Shown here in pieces: positions 7,830 through 16,120 of a stretch of DNA of 64,000 nt. The notes under the pieces are model-generated. The model was given only the letters and a program-made list of their open reading frames with translations, did no database searches and had not been told where the DNA came from. Within the stretch, counting starts at the first letter, position 1; each line of letters opens with the position of its first letter. The stretch is taken from assembly GCF_027482425.1 (NCBI RefSeq), contig NZ_JAIXWA010000072.1, positions 62,001-126,000 on the forward strand. The letters run 5' to 3'. Made by a program: the position numbers and the translations under genes. This stretch comes from Flavobacterium sp. Its GTDB lineage: Bacteria; Bacteroidota; Bacteroidia; Flavobacteriales; Flavobacteriaceae.

Positions 7830-9518
7830 TTATTGATTAAAAAGTTGTTCTAAAATTTTAATGGTAATCAAATACGTGGGTTTCACCCCTGTGGTCCCCA
7901 ATCCGCCCGAAGCTAGTGTGCTTCCCGTTTCTAAGGGATTATCGGAGGCGTAATACGCGTATCGAACTCTTACATTGGGATTAATGCTTTTGCGAATGCG
8001 CGATGCCGACTGAACGGCTTTTTGGTAATAGGCGCCCTCCATTTCTAAACCGATAGCGCCCCACGTAGATTCGTGGAAAAACTTCAATAAATCTTTATTC
8101 TGCAAGGAAGTTCCCAAAACGGTGATCATCGGACCTGCATACACCGGTATACCGTGTCCTTCAAACAATTCCTTAGTCAATTCATTGTCAAAAGGATAGT
8201 TATCCGCCGTACCTTCGTTGATGTGGGCATTCGGAATCATAATGTCGCCTTTGCCGCCTTCCAATATTCCGGCTTTTCCCATAATTGAAACCGATTCTAC
8301 ATTTAAAAAAAGCTTCTCTTTTGCGGATTTATAGGGCTTCAACAACTCGTCAATGGTTTCAAAAGCTTGCTCGCCAAAAGCATAATCCATAACAACAATC
8401 ACGGGCGCTTCGCCTTTAATATTCACGTTCGGGAAATTGGATTTTTTCCAGTCTATTTTTGCCGTATCAAATACCTGCACATCAATGTTGGTTCCTGACG
8501 AATCGGGCAGCGAAATCATTCCGTTTTTCAGGGCATATTCTTCTACTTTTTTTCGCAGTTCCTTGTTTTCGGAAGCACTCAAATCTTCATAAATAGCATA
8601 TTCCGATTGCTCTTTGTACTTACTTCCGATAACCGTTTGTGCATAAATCGAATTCATTACACTGTGCATGTTGGCACTGATAATATGGATAGGCCGCTGA
8701 ATCAATCCGTTGTCATCCAACGTTTGTTTGATGGTATTGGCCCAAATCTCTCCGTGAATGTGGTGCCCCAAACGTTCCCGCAAAATAGGACTAAACGTAA
8801 TCGTACGCTTGTTATTGTCTACCGATTCTTCGATGGCTAACTTTCCCAACCAATAAATCACATGTAGAAACCGATCGGGTTTTTCGGGAATGGCAAAAGA
8901 ATCATAAATGGCCAATACCTCCGAAAAACTGCGACCTAAAATATTGGCCGCATGGGAAATGGCGACTTCTTTTTCAATTTGAGTTAATTTCTTTCCCTGA
9001 AGTACTGCTTGTTCTAATTTCTTCCAATCGCGGGTAACCTCTACTTCAAACTCGTCCAACAAGACGCGGTCTTTGATTTTATGCGATTCGATAAAAATAA
9101 AGGTCAAATGGGTGAGAATATCATAAATATCAGAACGTCCTCGGGTGATTTCCACATTCATTTGTTCGGCGTCAATGCGGTAACAATTGCGACGCCTTTT
9201 TGGAGGAATGATGACTTTAAAATGCGATTTGGAATACCCTTCATCGGAGGTTAAATTGATGTACCGGCACTCTTCAATTCCAATCGGCAAGCGCTCAATA
9301 ACATACAATAATCCGTTTAATTCTACTTTTTCTTCGGCAATACTGCCATAAATTTCGGGGCGAAGTTGAAGCAATGCTTCGCGTAAGGTGTCACCCGATA
9401 CGCCCATCGGTTTGTAGAAACCCCGGTTAAAAAGGTGACGCATGGTAATGTACAGTCGCTCGATAGCTGCCGAGGACTCTTGCGCTCTAGAGCGCGAAAT
9501 GTTTTTAATTTCATTCAT
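7830..9518 (-). CDS. Uncharacterised 562-residue protein with nucleoside-phosphorylase-like C-terminal region
   Basis: 562 residues, soluble, with no signal peptide. I recall similar long proteins in flavobacteria annotated only as a domain of unknown function (possibly DUF6909; from memory, unverified). The C-terminal third contains GKAGILEGGKGDIMIPNAH, an AGPMITVLGTS segment and GAIGLEMEGAYY. The last resembles the MEGAA motif of the purine nucleoside phosphorylase/MTA-SAH nucleosidase superfamily. The N-terminal 350 residues are helix-rich and unfamiliar. It begins the minus-strand operon that continues with wzz-like, rfbA, rfbC and rfbD, and it has its own promoter box at 9540-9547. A nucleoside- or nucleotide-related role is a hypothesis only. 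Confidence 0.6.
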   Translation of the reverse strand: MNEIKNISRSRAQESSAAIERLYITMRHLFNRGFYKPMGVSGDTLREALLQLRPEIYGSIAEEKVELNGLLYVIERLPIGIEECRYINLTSDEGYSKSHFKVIIPPKRRRNCYRIDAEQMNVEITRGRSDIYDILTHLTFIFIESHKIKDRVLLDEFEVEVTRDWKKLEQAVLQGKKLTQIEKEVAISHAANILGRSFSEVLAIYDSFAIPEKPDRFLHVIYWLGKLAIEESVDNNKRTITFSPILRERLGHHIHGEIWANTIKQTLDDNGLIQRPIHIISANMHSVMNSIYAQTVIGSKYKEQSEYAIYEDLSASENKELRKKVEEYALKNGMISLPDSSGTNIDVQVFDTAKIDWKKSNFPNVNIKGEAPVIVVMDYAFGEQAFETIDELLKPYKSAKEKLFLNVESVSIMGKAGILEGGKGDIMIPNAHINEGTADNYPFDNELTKELFEGHGIPVYAGPMITVLGTSLQNKDLLKFFHESTWGAIGLEMEGAYYQKAVQSASRIRKSINPNVRVRYAYYASDNPLETGSTLASGGLGTTGVKPTYLITIKILEQLFNQ

Positions 9519-9539
9519 TCAATAGGTTTTACTAACCCG

Positions 9540-9547
9540 CAAAGGTA
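9540..9547 (-). promoter_or_regulatory. -7 promoter box for the 562-residue gene and rfb operon
   Basis: The minus strand reads TACCTTTG, 22 bases before the start at 9518. It separates this transcription unit from the GH3-family operon that ends at 9560. Confidence 0.5.
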
Positions 9548-9559
9548 ATAATTTTGGAT

Positions 9560-10432
9560 TTAGTTGGACAGAATTAGGGAAATGGATGGTTCAAGAATCA
9601 TAAGGGTCGCTGTCGGATCATTCGTGTCGGCGGAAGCCTTCTTCTGCCACTCACCTTCTTGGTAGGTCCATTGAAAATTGGCTTCAACATAAGCATACAA
9701 CAAAAAAGGATAATATTTTCGCTGTACTCGAGTCGTGCCTGAATTGGGATCGGCAATGGTTTTTTCCTCTTTATTTCGTTCGATCAACAATTTTTCAAAC
9801 CCGACAAAGAGTCCGTTTTTGGGCATCACCAAATTCCAATCGGATAAATCGACCGTAGTGTGCATGACCCCTTTTTTTACTGTAACAAGGATGTCTTTCT
9901 TGAGCAGCTCAGCGCCTGGTGCTCCTTTTTCATCTACGGCAAAAAAATGAAGTTTAACTAACGCATCTTCCAAACGGCAATCGGTTTGGATGCGAACTTT
10001 TTTAATATATTTTGTTTTTGTATAGGCTTGCAAATACGGAAAAAACTTGGTTTCAATTTTGGGTCCGTTATCAAAAGCTTGATAAATAGAATTTTTTCGA
10101 ATGCCTATTTCAAGAAGCTTCGTGTTTTTTTGGCCCGCAATAACGACTTCCTCCAAAATATATTCCTCGGGCGACAAAAGAACCGTTTTGGCTTGATCGG
10201 CAGTCACTCTTTTTTTGGTATAACCGACCGAAGAAAACACAATGGTTTTTCCCGAATCGAGAGCCGGTAATTCATACGTTCCTTCAAATTCAGTGGTCGC
10301 TGCCATTTGCTCCCCTTCAACCCAAATGGTTACATACGGAATAGGCTGCCCCGAAAGGCTGTCTTTGACCACGCCTTTGATTTGGGCAATGGCAACTACT
10401 GGAATGACGAGTAATAAAAGTATTTTTTTCAT
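9560..10432 (-). CDS. Secreted CarboxypepD_reg-like domain protein
   Basis: 290 residues. A signal peptide (MKKILLLLVIPVVAIAQ) is followed at once by a carboxypeptidase-regulatory-like beta-sandwich (IKGVVKDSLSGQPIPYVTIWV, then FEGTYELPALDSG and SSVGYTKK). This domain is also found at the N-terminus of Bacteroidota outer-membrane transporters. Here no TonB-dependent barrel follows. The remaining 190 residues are an unrecognised beta-rich region. It overlaps the GH3-family gene by four bases (ATGA), so translation is probably coupled. Its location should be periplasm or outer membrane. The function is unknown. Confidence 0.75.
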   Translation of the reverse strand: MKKILLLLVIPVVAIAQIKGVVKDSLSGQPIPYVTIWVEGEQMAATTEFEGTYELPALDSGKTIVFSSVGYTKKRVTADQAKTVLLSPEEYILEEVVIAGQKNTKLLEIGIRKNSIYQAFDNGPKIETKFFPYLQAYTKTKYIKKVRIQTDCRLEDALVKLHFFAVDEKGAPGAELLKKDILVTVKKGVMHTTVDLSDWNLVMPKNGLFVGFEKLLIERNKEEKTIADPNSGTTRVQRKYYPFLLYAYVEANFQWTYQEGEWQKKASADTNDPTATLMILEPSISLILSN

Positions 10433-11916
10433 AACAAAGGCAATTGATCGGCAATAGTGCGATCGTTACTTAGACGCGGAAGTTTGTTTTGACCTCCCAA
10501 TTTCCCAATCGACTTCATATAGGCTTGAAAACCGTTGGGCGCTACTAGCGTGATAACCACCGTTCGCAAAACATTCCCAGCGATTAAATCGTCATAATAT
10601 ACATTTTGTTGGCGCATGGCATTGTCGATTTTTAACGCAAATTCGGTTAAATTGTCGGGAGCTTGTTCAAATTCTATCAACCATTCGTGATACGGCAATC
10701 CTTCTTGAGGTGTTATTTGCGGTGCTACGGTAAATTCATTGATACGAATCGAAGTGCCTTCCACCGCTTGACGCAGGGCCTCCTCTACTTCTTTCCCAAT
10801 AACGTGTTCCCCAAAAGCTGAAATGAAATGTTTCAAACGACCCGAGACGATAACGCGATAGGGTTGTAAACAGGTAAATTGAACCGTGTCGCCAATATTG
10901 TAAGCCCATAACCCTGCATTGGTGGAGAGTAAAAGCACATAATTTATACCCAATTCGACCTCACCAATGGTGTAGCGCTTAGGATTTGGGGTAAAAAATT
11001 CATCGGCCTTCACAAACTCATAAAAGATGCCTGAATTCAAAAGCAACAACATCCCTTTTTCGGTTTGCGAATCTTGGTAAGCAAAAAATCCTTCCGAAGC
11101 GGGAAAAAGTTCGATGGAGTCCACTTTTCTCCCCATTAATTGTTCAAATTTAGCCCGGTACGGTTCATAATTGACACCACCATAAATAAACAAATTAAAA
11201 TGGGGAAACAGGGTTCCGACAGGCTTTCCTGAGACTTGAACCAGTTTTTCAAAATACATTTGTACCCAACTCGGAATCCCCGAAATTACGGTCATGTTTT
11301 GCGTAATCGTTTCCTGAACAATCGCATCTACTTTGGTTTCCCAATCGTCAATACAGTTGGTTTCCCAGCTGGGCAAACGGTTACGTTGCAAATATTGGGG
11401 CACATAATGGGCAACAATCCCTGAAAGTCGGCCCAATTGAATGCCGTTTTTGGACTCCAATTCTGGACTTCCTTGCAGAAAAATCATTTTTCCATCGACA
11501 AAATCGGCTATACCCGTTTCGTGGATATAACTCAAAATAGCATTTCGAGCCGCTTGAATATGAAACGGCATAGATTCCTTGGTTAAAGGAATATATTTGG
11601 CACCCGAAGTTGTCCCAGAGGTTTTGGCAAAATAAAGGGGTTTCCCCTTCCAAAGGACGTGCTCCTCCCCTTGCACAACGCGATCAACATAAGGTTTTAA
11701 TTGTTCATAGTCGCGAATGGGAACGTACTTGACAAAATCGGCATGGGAGTGAATGGCGTCAAAATGGTGGTCTTTTCCAAAAGCCGTGTGTTGTGCTTGA
11801 GCAATCAATTGACGGAAAACGTTTTGCTGGGTTTCTATCGGATTTTGGGCCCATTTTTGGGTGTCGTGATGCACTTTGTAGGCCAAAAGTCGGGCGGCAA
11901 ATGATTTTAACGACAT
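10429..11916 (-). CDS. GH3 auxin-responsive promoter family protein (acyl-adenylating fold)
   Basis: 495 residues, typical for bacterial members of the GH3 family. In plants, GH3 enzymes adenylate a carboxylic acid and conjugate it to an amino acid. The bacterial substrate is not established. The ATP-binding motif is visible as FAKTSGTTSGAKYIPLT near residue 105, a second nucleotide motif appears as LFPASEGFFAYQD, and the NIGDTVQF segment near residue 340 matches the adenylate-forming hinge area. It shares one base with the preceding membrane-protein gene and four with the following secreted protein, forming a three-gene operon. Confidence 0.85.
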   Translation of the reverse strand: MSLKSFAARLLAYKVHHDTQKWAQNPIETQQNVFRQLIAQAQHTAFGKDHHFDAIHSHADFVKYVPIRDYEQLKPYVDRVVQGEEHVLWKGKPLYFAKTSGTTSGAKYIPLTKESMPFHIQAARNAILSYIHETGIADFVDGKMIFLQGSPELESKNGIQLGRLSGIVAHYVPQYLQRNRLPSWETNCIDDWETKVDAIVQETITQNMTVISGIPSWVQMYFEKLVQVSGKPVGTLFPHFNLFIYGGVNYEPYRAKFEQLMGRKVDSIELFPASEGFFAYQDSQTEKGMLLLLNSGIFYEFVKADEFFTPNPKRYTIGEVELGINYVLLLSTNAGLWAYNIGDTVQFTCLQPYRVIVSGRLKHFISAFGEHVIGKEVEEALRQAVEGTSIRINEFTVAPQITPQEGLPYHEWLIEFEQAPDNLTEFALKIDNAMRQQNVYYDDLIAGNVLRTVVITLVAPNGFQAYMKSIGKLGGQNKLPRLSNDRTIADQLPLL

Positions 11917-12419
11917 TATCTTTTTCCTTTTAGAAACGGTTTAGCCGGCGATTTTTGTTCTTCCTTTTCAATTTCACGGCGCAGCTCCATTTCCTTTTCA
12001 GAAGGCGTCAATTCCAAATCAGGAAGGGTATCAACGGCGATAGCTAAAATCGAATCTTTATTGACTTTGGCATATTCTAAATTCCCGTTCAGCACCTTCT
12101 GAATTGACTGTAAGTAGGCTTCGTTTTTTTTGATGGCAAATTCCAACGAGTCGGATTTCAAGGCCAATTCGGTAGCATTGCGCTTTAACTCGGTGGAGGG
12201 ATACCCTGGAATATACTCGCGAAGCGGGGTAAAAGCAATGATAAAAGTGGTGACAAAAATGATCAAAATAGCACCCACCCCAGCGACCACAAACACATTC
12301 ATCAACGTAAGCCGAAGTGAAAAAATCTCCTCAAACGTATCGTCATTTAATATCACGAGCCTGTTTTTGGTAAACAGGTGCTTTTTAAGCCGTTCTTTTT
12401 TTAATTTTTTGGCTGACAT
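11916..12419 (-). CDS. Membrane protein related to M23 peptidases, catalytic domain absent
   Basis: 167 residues from the ATG at 12419. The longer reading (12440) would start inside the promoter box at 12438-12445, so the inner start is preferred. The sequence has a basic cytoplasmic N-terminus, an NRLVILNDDTFEE motif, one membrane helix (about residues 42-62), FTPLREYIPGYPS and a coiled-coil stretch. From memory of flavobacterial relatives, this is the conserved N-terminal part of an M23 (LytM) metallopeptidase of about 280 residues, here ending in a basic tail before any HxxxD or HxH zinc motif. The stop is followed directly by the GH3-family gene, so the catalytic half is gone rather than frameshifted. 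It may be regulatory or a relic. Confidence 0.65.
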   Translation of the reverse strand: MSAKKLKKERLKKHLFTKNRLVILNDDTFEEIFSLRLTLMNVFVVAGVGAILIIFVTTFIIAFTPLREYIPGYPSTELKRNATELALKSDSLEFAIKKNEAYLQSIQKVLNGNLEYAKVNKDSILAIAVDTLPDLELTPSEKEMELRREIEKEEQKSPAKPFLKGKR

Positions 12420-12437
12420 ACGGAGCGTTTGATGCAA

Positions 12438-12445
12438 CAAATATA
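12438..12445 (-). promoter_or_regulatory. -7 promoter box for the M23-like/GH3 operon
   Basis: The minus strand reads TATATTTG, ending 19 bases before the ATG at 12419. It overlaps the alternative longer start and so helps to exclude it. Confidence 0.5.
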
Positions 12446-12522
12446 ACCAAATTCAGCGGTGAAATGGGGATACTTTAACGTGAAATCTTTGTTAGAAAAT
12501 ATTCATCGTTTTATTTTTTACG

Positions 12523-12530
12523 TACCTTTG
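12523..12530 (+). promoter_or_regulatory. -7 promoter box for tatA
   Basis: TACCTTTG lies 49 bases before the tatA ATG. It is divergent from the promoter of the M23-like operon. Confidence 0.45.
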
Positions 12531-12578
12531 TACCGTAAACAAATATGAATAACTGCGAAAGCATTAATTAAATACGTT

Positions 12579-12758
12579 ATGGGAAGATTAGGAATGCCCG
12601 AAATTATTGTCATCCTTGTGATTGTTTTGTTATTATTCGGAGGTCGTAAAATTCCGGAATTAATGAAAGGATTGGGCTCGGGAATAAATGAATTTAAGAA
12701 AGCATCAAAAGGAGAAGAGCAACCAGCAAATTCTAAAAAAGAAGAAGATAAAAAATAA
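12579..12758 (+). CDS. tatA: Sec-independent translocase subunit TatA
   Basis: 59 residues, a normal size for TatA. The protein is a membrane pore component of the twin-arginine export pathway for folded proteins. The sequence shows [10 protein letters not shown], a hydrophobic helix, the hinge FGGRKIPEL (the FGxxKLPEL family motif), then the amphipathic helix [15 protein letters not shown] and a charged tail. tatC is not adjacent. A tiny gene with the same first residues follows after nine bases. Confidence 0.93.
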   Translation: MGRLGMPEIIVILVIVLLLFGGRKIPELMKGLGSGINEFKKASKGEEQPANSKKEEDKK

Positions 12759-12767
12759 TTATTAGTT

Positions 12768-12881
12768 ATGGGTAGATTAGGTATTCCTGAAATAATAATA
12801 TTATTTTTAATAGTCGCAATACCGGTAATTGTAATCCTGACGATACTTTTTCTGAGAAGAAATAAGAAAAATAAAATATAA
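12768..12881 (+). CDS. 37-residue single-helix membrane protein, TatA-like N-terminus
   Basis: A small open frame nine bases after tatA. Its first residues, MGRLGIPEIIIL, nearly repeat the TatA start ([10 protein letters not shown]). One membrane helix follows (VAIPVIVILTILFL), and the protein ends in a very basic tail (RRNKKNK). It lacks the FGxxKLPEL hinge and the amphipathic helix, so it cannot be a normal TatA. It lies between tatA and a good terminator, so it should be translated with tatA. It may be a duplicated, shortened TatA that modulates the complex. That it is expressed is an inference. Confidence 0.6.
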   Translation: MGRLGIPEIIILFLIVAIPVIVILTILFLRRNKKNKI

Positions 12882-12904
12882 AACCACTGTAGAGTGGTTT
12901 TTTT
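12881..12904. terminator. Bidirectional terminator between tatA unit and tex
   Basis: Stem AAACCACT/AGTGGTTT with a GTAG loop is followed by a T run on the plus strand, and an A run precedes it for the minus strand. It overlaps the stop codons of both converging genes. Confidence 0.8.
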
Positions 12905-15035
12905 ATAACACCATGGTCAGTTGAATACGTTTTCGAACCTCATCAACCTCCAAGACTTTTACCTGAACATGTTGGTGCATTTTGACGACTTCATTGACAT
13001 CGGAGACAAAGCCGTCTTTCAATTGGGAAATATGCACTAAACCACTCTCTTTAATACCAATATCGACAAAACAACCAAAGGCAGTAATGTTGTTTACAAT
13101 TCCGGGTAAAATCATTCCAGAACGCAAATCGTGTAGCGTTTTAACATGGGGATCAAATTCAAAAACCTTTGCGGCTTTTCGCGGATCCAATCCGGGTTTT
13201 TCTAATTCTTTTAAAATATCTTTAACCCCAAGAATTCCAACAGTATCGTTGACGTAATTCTCAGGCTTAATCTGGGCAATTTTGGTTTTGTTTGCAATCA
13301 ACTCGCCTACTTGAATCCCTAAATCTTTAGCCATTTTCTCGACCACTTTATACGATTCGGGATGCACCGCCGAATTATCCAAGGGATTTTTCCCGTCTTT
13401 GATGCGAATAAAGGCTGCGGCTTGTTGAAACGCTTTGTCGCCCAAACGAGGGACTTTTTTTAATTGATTACGATCTTGAAAGGGTCCGTTTTCGGAGCGG
13501 AATTTGACAATATTTTCGGCCATTTTTTCACCGATACCGCTCACATAACTCAGCAACGATTTGCTCGCCGTATTAATATTGATTCCTACCGCATTAACAC
13601 ATCGCATGACGGTGTTGTCGAGTTCTTCCTTTAACTTCATTTGATCTACATCGTGTTGGTATTGCCCCACGCCAATGGACTTAGGGTCGATCTTAACCAA
13701 CTCGGCCAAGGGATCGCACAAACGGCGCCCGATGGAAACCGAACCCCGCACGGTGACGTCGTAATTTGGAAACTCTTCGCGGGCTATTTTACTCGCTGAA
13801 TACACCGATGCCCCCGCTTCGGAAACCACAAAAACCTGAACAGACTTATCGAAGGCAATTTTCTTGATAAAAAACTCCGTTTCCCGACTCGCCGTTCCGT
13901 TACCGATGGAAATCGCTTCAATGTTGTACGCATTGACCATGGATTTTATTTTTTTCATGGCCATGGCGGTTTCATGTTGGGGCGCATGCGGATAAATCGT
14001 TTCGTTGTATAACAAGTCGCCTTTTTCATCCAAACAAACGACTTTACAACCCGTTCGGAAACCTGGATCGATCGCCAAAACGCGTTTTTCTCCCAAGGGA
14101 GAAGCGAGTAACAACTGCCGTAAATTTTCGGAGAAAACGGCAATCGCTTTAGCATCGGCTTTTTGCTTGGCTTCTTGTAAAGTTTCGTTGGAAATGGCGG
14201 GTTCCAACAAGCGCTTGTAACTGTCTTTTATGGCTAATTTTAAGTGGGGTGTCGTATCGTTATTACGTTTGATAATGGCTTCTTCTACCATGGCGATAGC
14301 TTCGTCTTTGTCGAGGGTGACTGAAAACTTGATACACCCTTCGGCTTCAGCACGCAACATGGCCAATAACCGATGGGAAGGTGCTTTTAATAAGGGTTCA
14401 GACCAATCAAAATACTGGGCAAACTTTTGGGCGTTCTCGTCGGTATCTTTTCCTTTAACGACTTTTGTTGTAATTACCGATTGTCGTTGAAATTGACGCC
14501 GAAGTTGTTTTCGAACAAACAGGTTTTCGTTGATCCATTCGGCGATAATATCGCGCGCGCCTTGTAGAGCATCGTCTTCGTTGACCACATTTTTATTCAA
14601 ATATTTGGAAGCCAAATAGTCAATGTCGTCGGAGTTTTGCGCCATGATTATTTTGGCCAAGGGCTCCAAACCGTTTTCTCGTGCGATATCTGCTTTGGTT
14701 TTCTTCTTCTTTTTATACGGCAAATACAAATCTTCGATTTCACTTGCGTCAAAACTCTTTTCAATTTTTGCTTGAAGTTCGGGATGCAATTGCCCTTGTT
14801 CGGCTATACTGGCCAAAATACTTTCCTTGCGTTTGAGAAGTTCGTCAAACTGCTTTTTGAATTTGGCAATTTTTTCAAGCACGACCTCATCGAGGTTGCC
14901 TGTTTTGTCTTTTCGATAGCGGGCAATAAAAGGAATTGTACAATCTTCTGAGAGCAATTGGAGTGCTGCTTCAATGTTTTTGGCCGCGACTTCAGGAAGT
15001 TGTAATTGACTTTGAATAAAAGAAATACTGTTCAT
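12903..15035 (-). CDS. tex: Tex family S1 RNA-binding transcription accessory protein
   Basis: 710 residues from the ATG at 15035. A 32-residue N-terminal extension is possible, but its composition is not protein-like. Domains in order: helical Tex N-terminus with FIARYRKDKTGNLDE near residue 40; the YqgF/RNase H-like domain (VLAIDPGFRTGCK, about residue 325); helix-hairpin-helix SYVSGIGEKMAENIV near 510; and a C-terminal S1 domain (GIVNNITAFGCFVDIGIKES, about 640-705). Tex is a cytoplasmic nucleic-acid-binding protein linked to transcription and RNA handling. It converges on the tatA unit. Confidence 0.95.
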   Translation of the reverse strand: MNSISFIQSQLQLPEVAAKNIEAALQLLSEDCTIPFIARYRKDKTGNLDEVVLEKIAKFKKQFDELLKRKESILASIAEQGQLHPELQAKIEKSFDASEIEDLYLPYKKKKKTKADIARENGLEPLAKIIMAQNSDDIDYLASKYLNKNVVNEDDALQGARDIIAEWINENLFVRKQLRRQFQRQSVITTKVVKGKDTDENAQKFAQYFDWSEPLLKAPSHRLLAMLRAEAEGCIKFSVTLDKDEAIAMVEEAIIKRNNDTTPHLKLAIKDSYKRLLEPAISNETLQEAKQKADAKAIAVFSENLRQLLLASPLGEKRVLAIDPGFRTGCKVVCLDEKGDLLYNETIYPHAPQHETAMAMKKIKSMVNAYNIEAISIGNGTASRETEFFIKKIAFDKSVQVFVVSEAGASVYSASKIAREEFPNYDVTVRGSVSIGRRLCDPLAELVKIDPKSIGVGQYQHDVDQMKLKEELDNTVMRCVNAVGININTASKSLLSYVSGIGEKMAENIVKFRSENGPFQDRNQLKKVPRLGDKAFQQAAAFIRIKDGKNPLDNSAVHPESYKVVEKMAKDLGIQVGELIANKTKIAQIKPENYVNDTVGILGVKDILKELEKPGLDPRKAAKVFEFDPHVKTLHDLRSGMILPGIVNNITAFGCFVDIGIKESGLVHISQLKDGFVSDVNEVVKMHQHVQVKVLEVDEVRKRIQLTMVL

Positions 15036-15163
15036 ATGAATACGAATAAACGCCTTTCTGCATTTGAAAAAAAATACAAATTGATTGGCTAAATGTACAT
15101 AAAAAAGCGAGGTATAAAAACGAAAATCCAAAGGATAAAAAGAAGCTTTATCTTAGGTAGACT

Positions 15164-15314
15164 GCGTTAGGGGGTGAGGGATTGTTGGAGCTCTCCCAAA
15201 GGTAGGGTTACTGTAGAAAAACAAAAATAGCTATTGGGAAGCGACTCCCGAACACCCGGCCCCGAAGTTGGAAGCATGATAACGTAAGGCAACTTTCATT
15301 GCGGGGAAACGCCC
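15164..15314 (-). other. Structured intergenic element, possible small RNA or repeat
   Basis: On the minus strand this 151-base stretch starts GGGCGTTTCCCC and ends CCCCCTAACGC, so GCGTT at one end can pair with AACGC at the other. Inside are a stem (CCCCG and AAGTTG pairing with CAACTT and CGGGG), the hairpin GGGAGTCGCTTCCC and the near-palindrome GGAGAGCTCC. It is clearly richer in GC than the surroundings and contains no credible reading frame. The GGGCGTT...CGGGC...CCTAACGC layout resembles an intergenic repeat I recall from other flavobacterial genomes (unverified). Confidence 0.45.
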
Positions 15315-15320
15315 AAAAAA

Positions 15321-15647
15321 TTATACTGGAGAAGACGTTTGATAGATATGTAATCCCAATTGAATGTAAAAATATCCGACGGGAATATTAGTGAGTAAAA
15401 GTACTATTGCGCCGGCTACAGCTTGACGGAATTCGGGTTCGGTAAACATAAGTTGTAACAATCGAATACCAAAATAACTGTTTAAAAACAGCATACTAAT
15501 GATGTAAAATAAACTTAGATAAATCACCTCACCGCAGGGGTTATAATAATACCAAACCATCAAACCGGTTCCCAAAAAAAAAGTGAGTATTACCACAAAT
15601 CGGGTAGCTCGAATAATGTCGGGAGTGGTTTTTAGCGAATTGAACAT
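15321..15647 (-). CDS. Small three-helix membrane protein of unknown function
   Basis: 108 residues. Hydrophobic segments lie at about 18-34 (VVILTFFLGTGLMVWYY), 42-62 and 78-98 (VAGAIVLLLTNIPVGYFYI), with no recognised motif. It starts three bases after the rpiB stop on the same strand, so it is the second gene of an rpiB unit. The structured element follows immediately. Function unknown; an inner-membrane location is predicted from hydrophobicity. Confidence 0.7.
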   Translation of the reverse strand: MFNSLKTTPDIIRATRFVVILTFFLGTGLMVWYYYNPCGEVIYLSLFYIISMLFLNSYFGIRLLQLMFTEPEFRQAVAGAIVLLLTNIPVGYFYIQLGLHIYQTSSPV

Positions 15648-15650
15648 GGT

Positions 15651-16082
15651 TTAAGAACAGGCTATTTTTTGAACGCGGTTTTGATGTCGACCGCCTTCAA
15701 ATGGGGTTTCGAGAAACGTAGCCACCATTTCGATCGCTTGAGGAATAGCGGTGAATCGAGCGGGAATACTAATGATATTCGCATCGTTATGTTGACGCGC
15801 TAAAGCAGCAATTTCTTTGGTCCAACAAAGGGCTGAGCGAATCGCTTGGTGTTTGTTGACCGTCATATTGATTCCGTTACCTGAACCACAAATGACGATG
15901 CCTAAATCAGCACGCCCTTCAGCGACATCTAAGGCTACAGGATGGCCAAAATCGGGATAATCTACACTCGAATCGGTATCGGTTCCGTGATTGATAACTT
16001 CATAGCCTTGAGCCTGTAACCAACTTACAATAGCTTTTTTGTAATCGGGTCCGGCGTGATCGTTTCCTATTGAAATGCGCAT
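15651..16082 (-). CDS. rpiB: Ribose-5-phosphate isomerase B
   Basis: 143 residues from the ATG at 16082. The upstream open frame is longer, but the RpiB homology begins exactly at MRISIGNDHAG and a promoter box lies at 16121-16128. The enzyme interconverts ribulose-5-phosphate and ribose-5-phosphate in the pentose phosphate pathway. Motifs: GNDHAGPDYKK near the N-terminus, VDYPDFGHPVA, the active-site loop GIVICGSGNGINM (catalytic Cys) and RQHNDANIISIPAR. It is divergent from the broken YdeI-like gene. Confidence 0.96.
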   Translation of the reverse strand: MRISIGNDHAGPDYKKAIVSWLQAQGYEVINHGTDTDSSVDYPDFGHPVALDVAEGRADLGIVICGSGNGINMTVNKHQAIRSALCWTKEIAALARQHNDANIISIPARFTAIPQAIEMVATFLETPFEGGRHQNRVQKIACS

Positions 16083-16120
16083 TGGGTAAGGATTGAATTT
16101 TGGTCTTATAAATCGTTGAA

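Noticed and set aside
15036-15131. N-terminal extension of tex
   Set aside because: Its composition is rich in Phe, His and Tyr in a non-coding way, and homology starts at the ATG at 15035.
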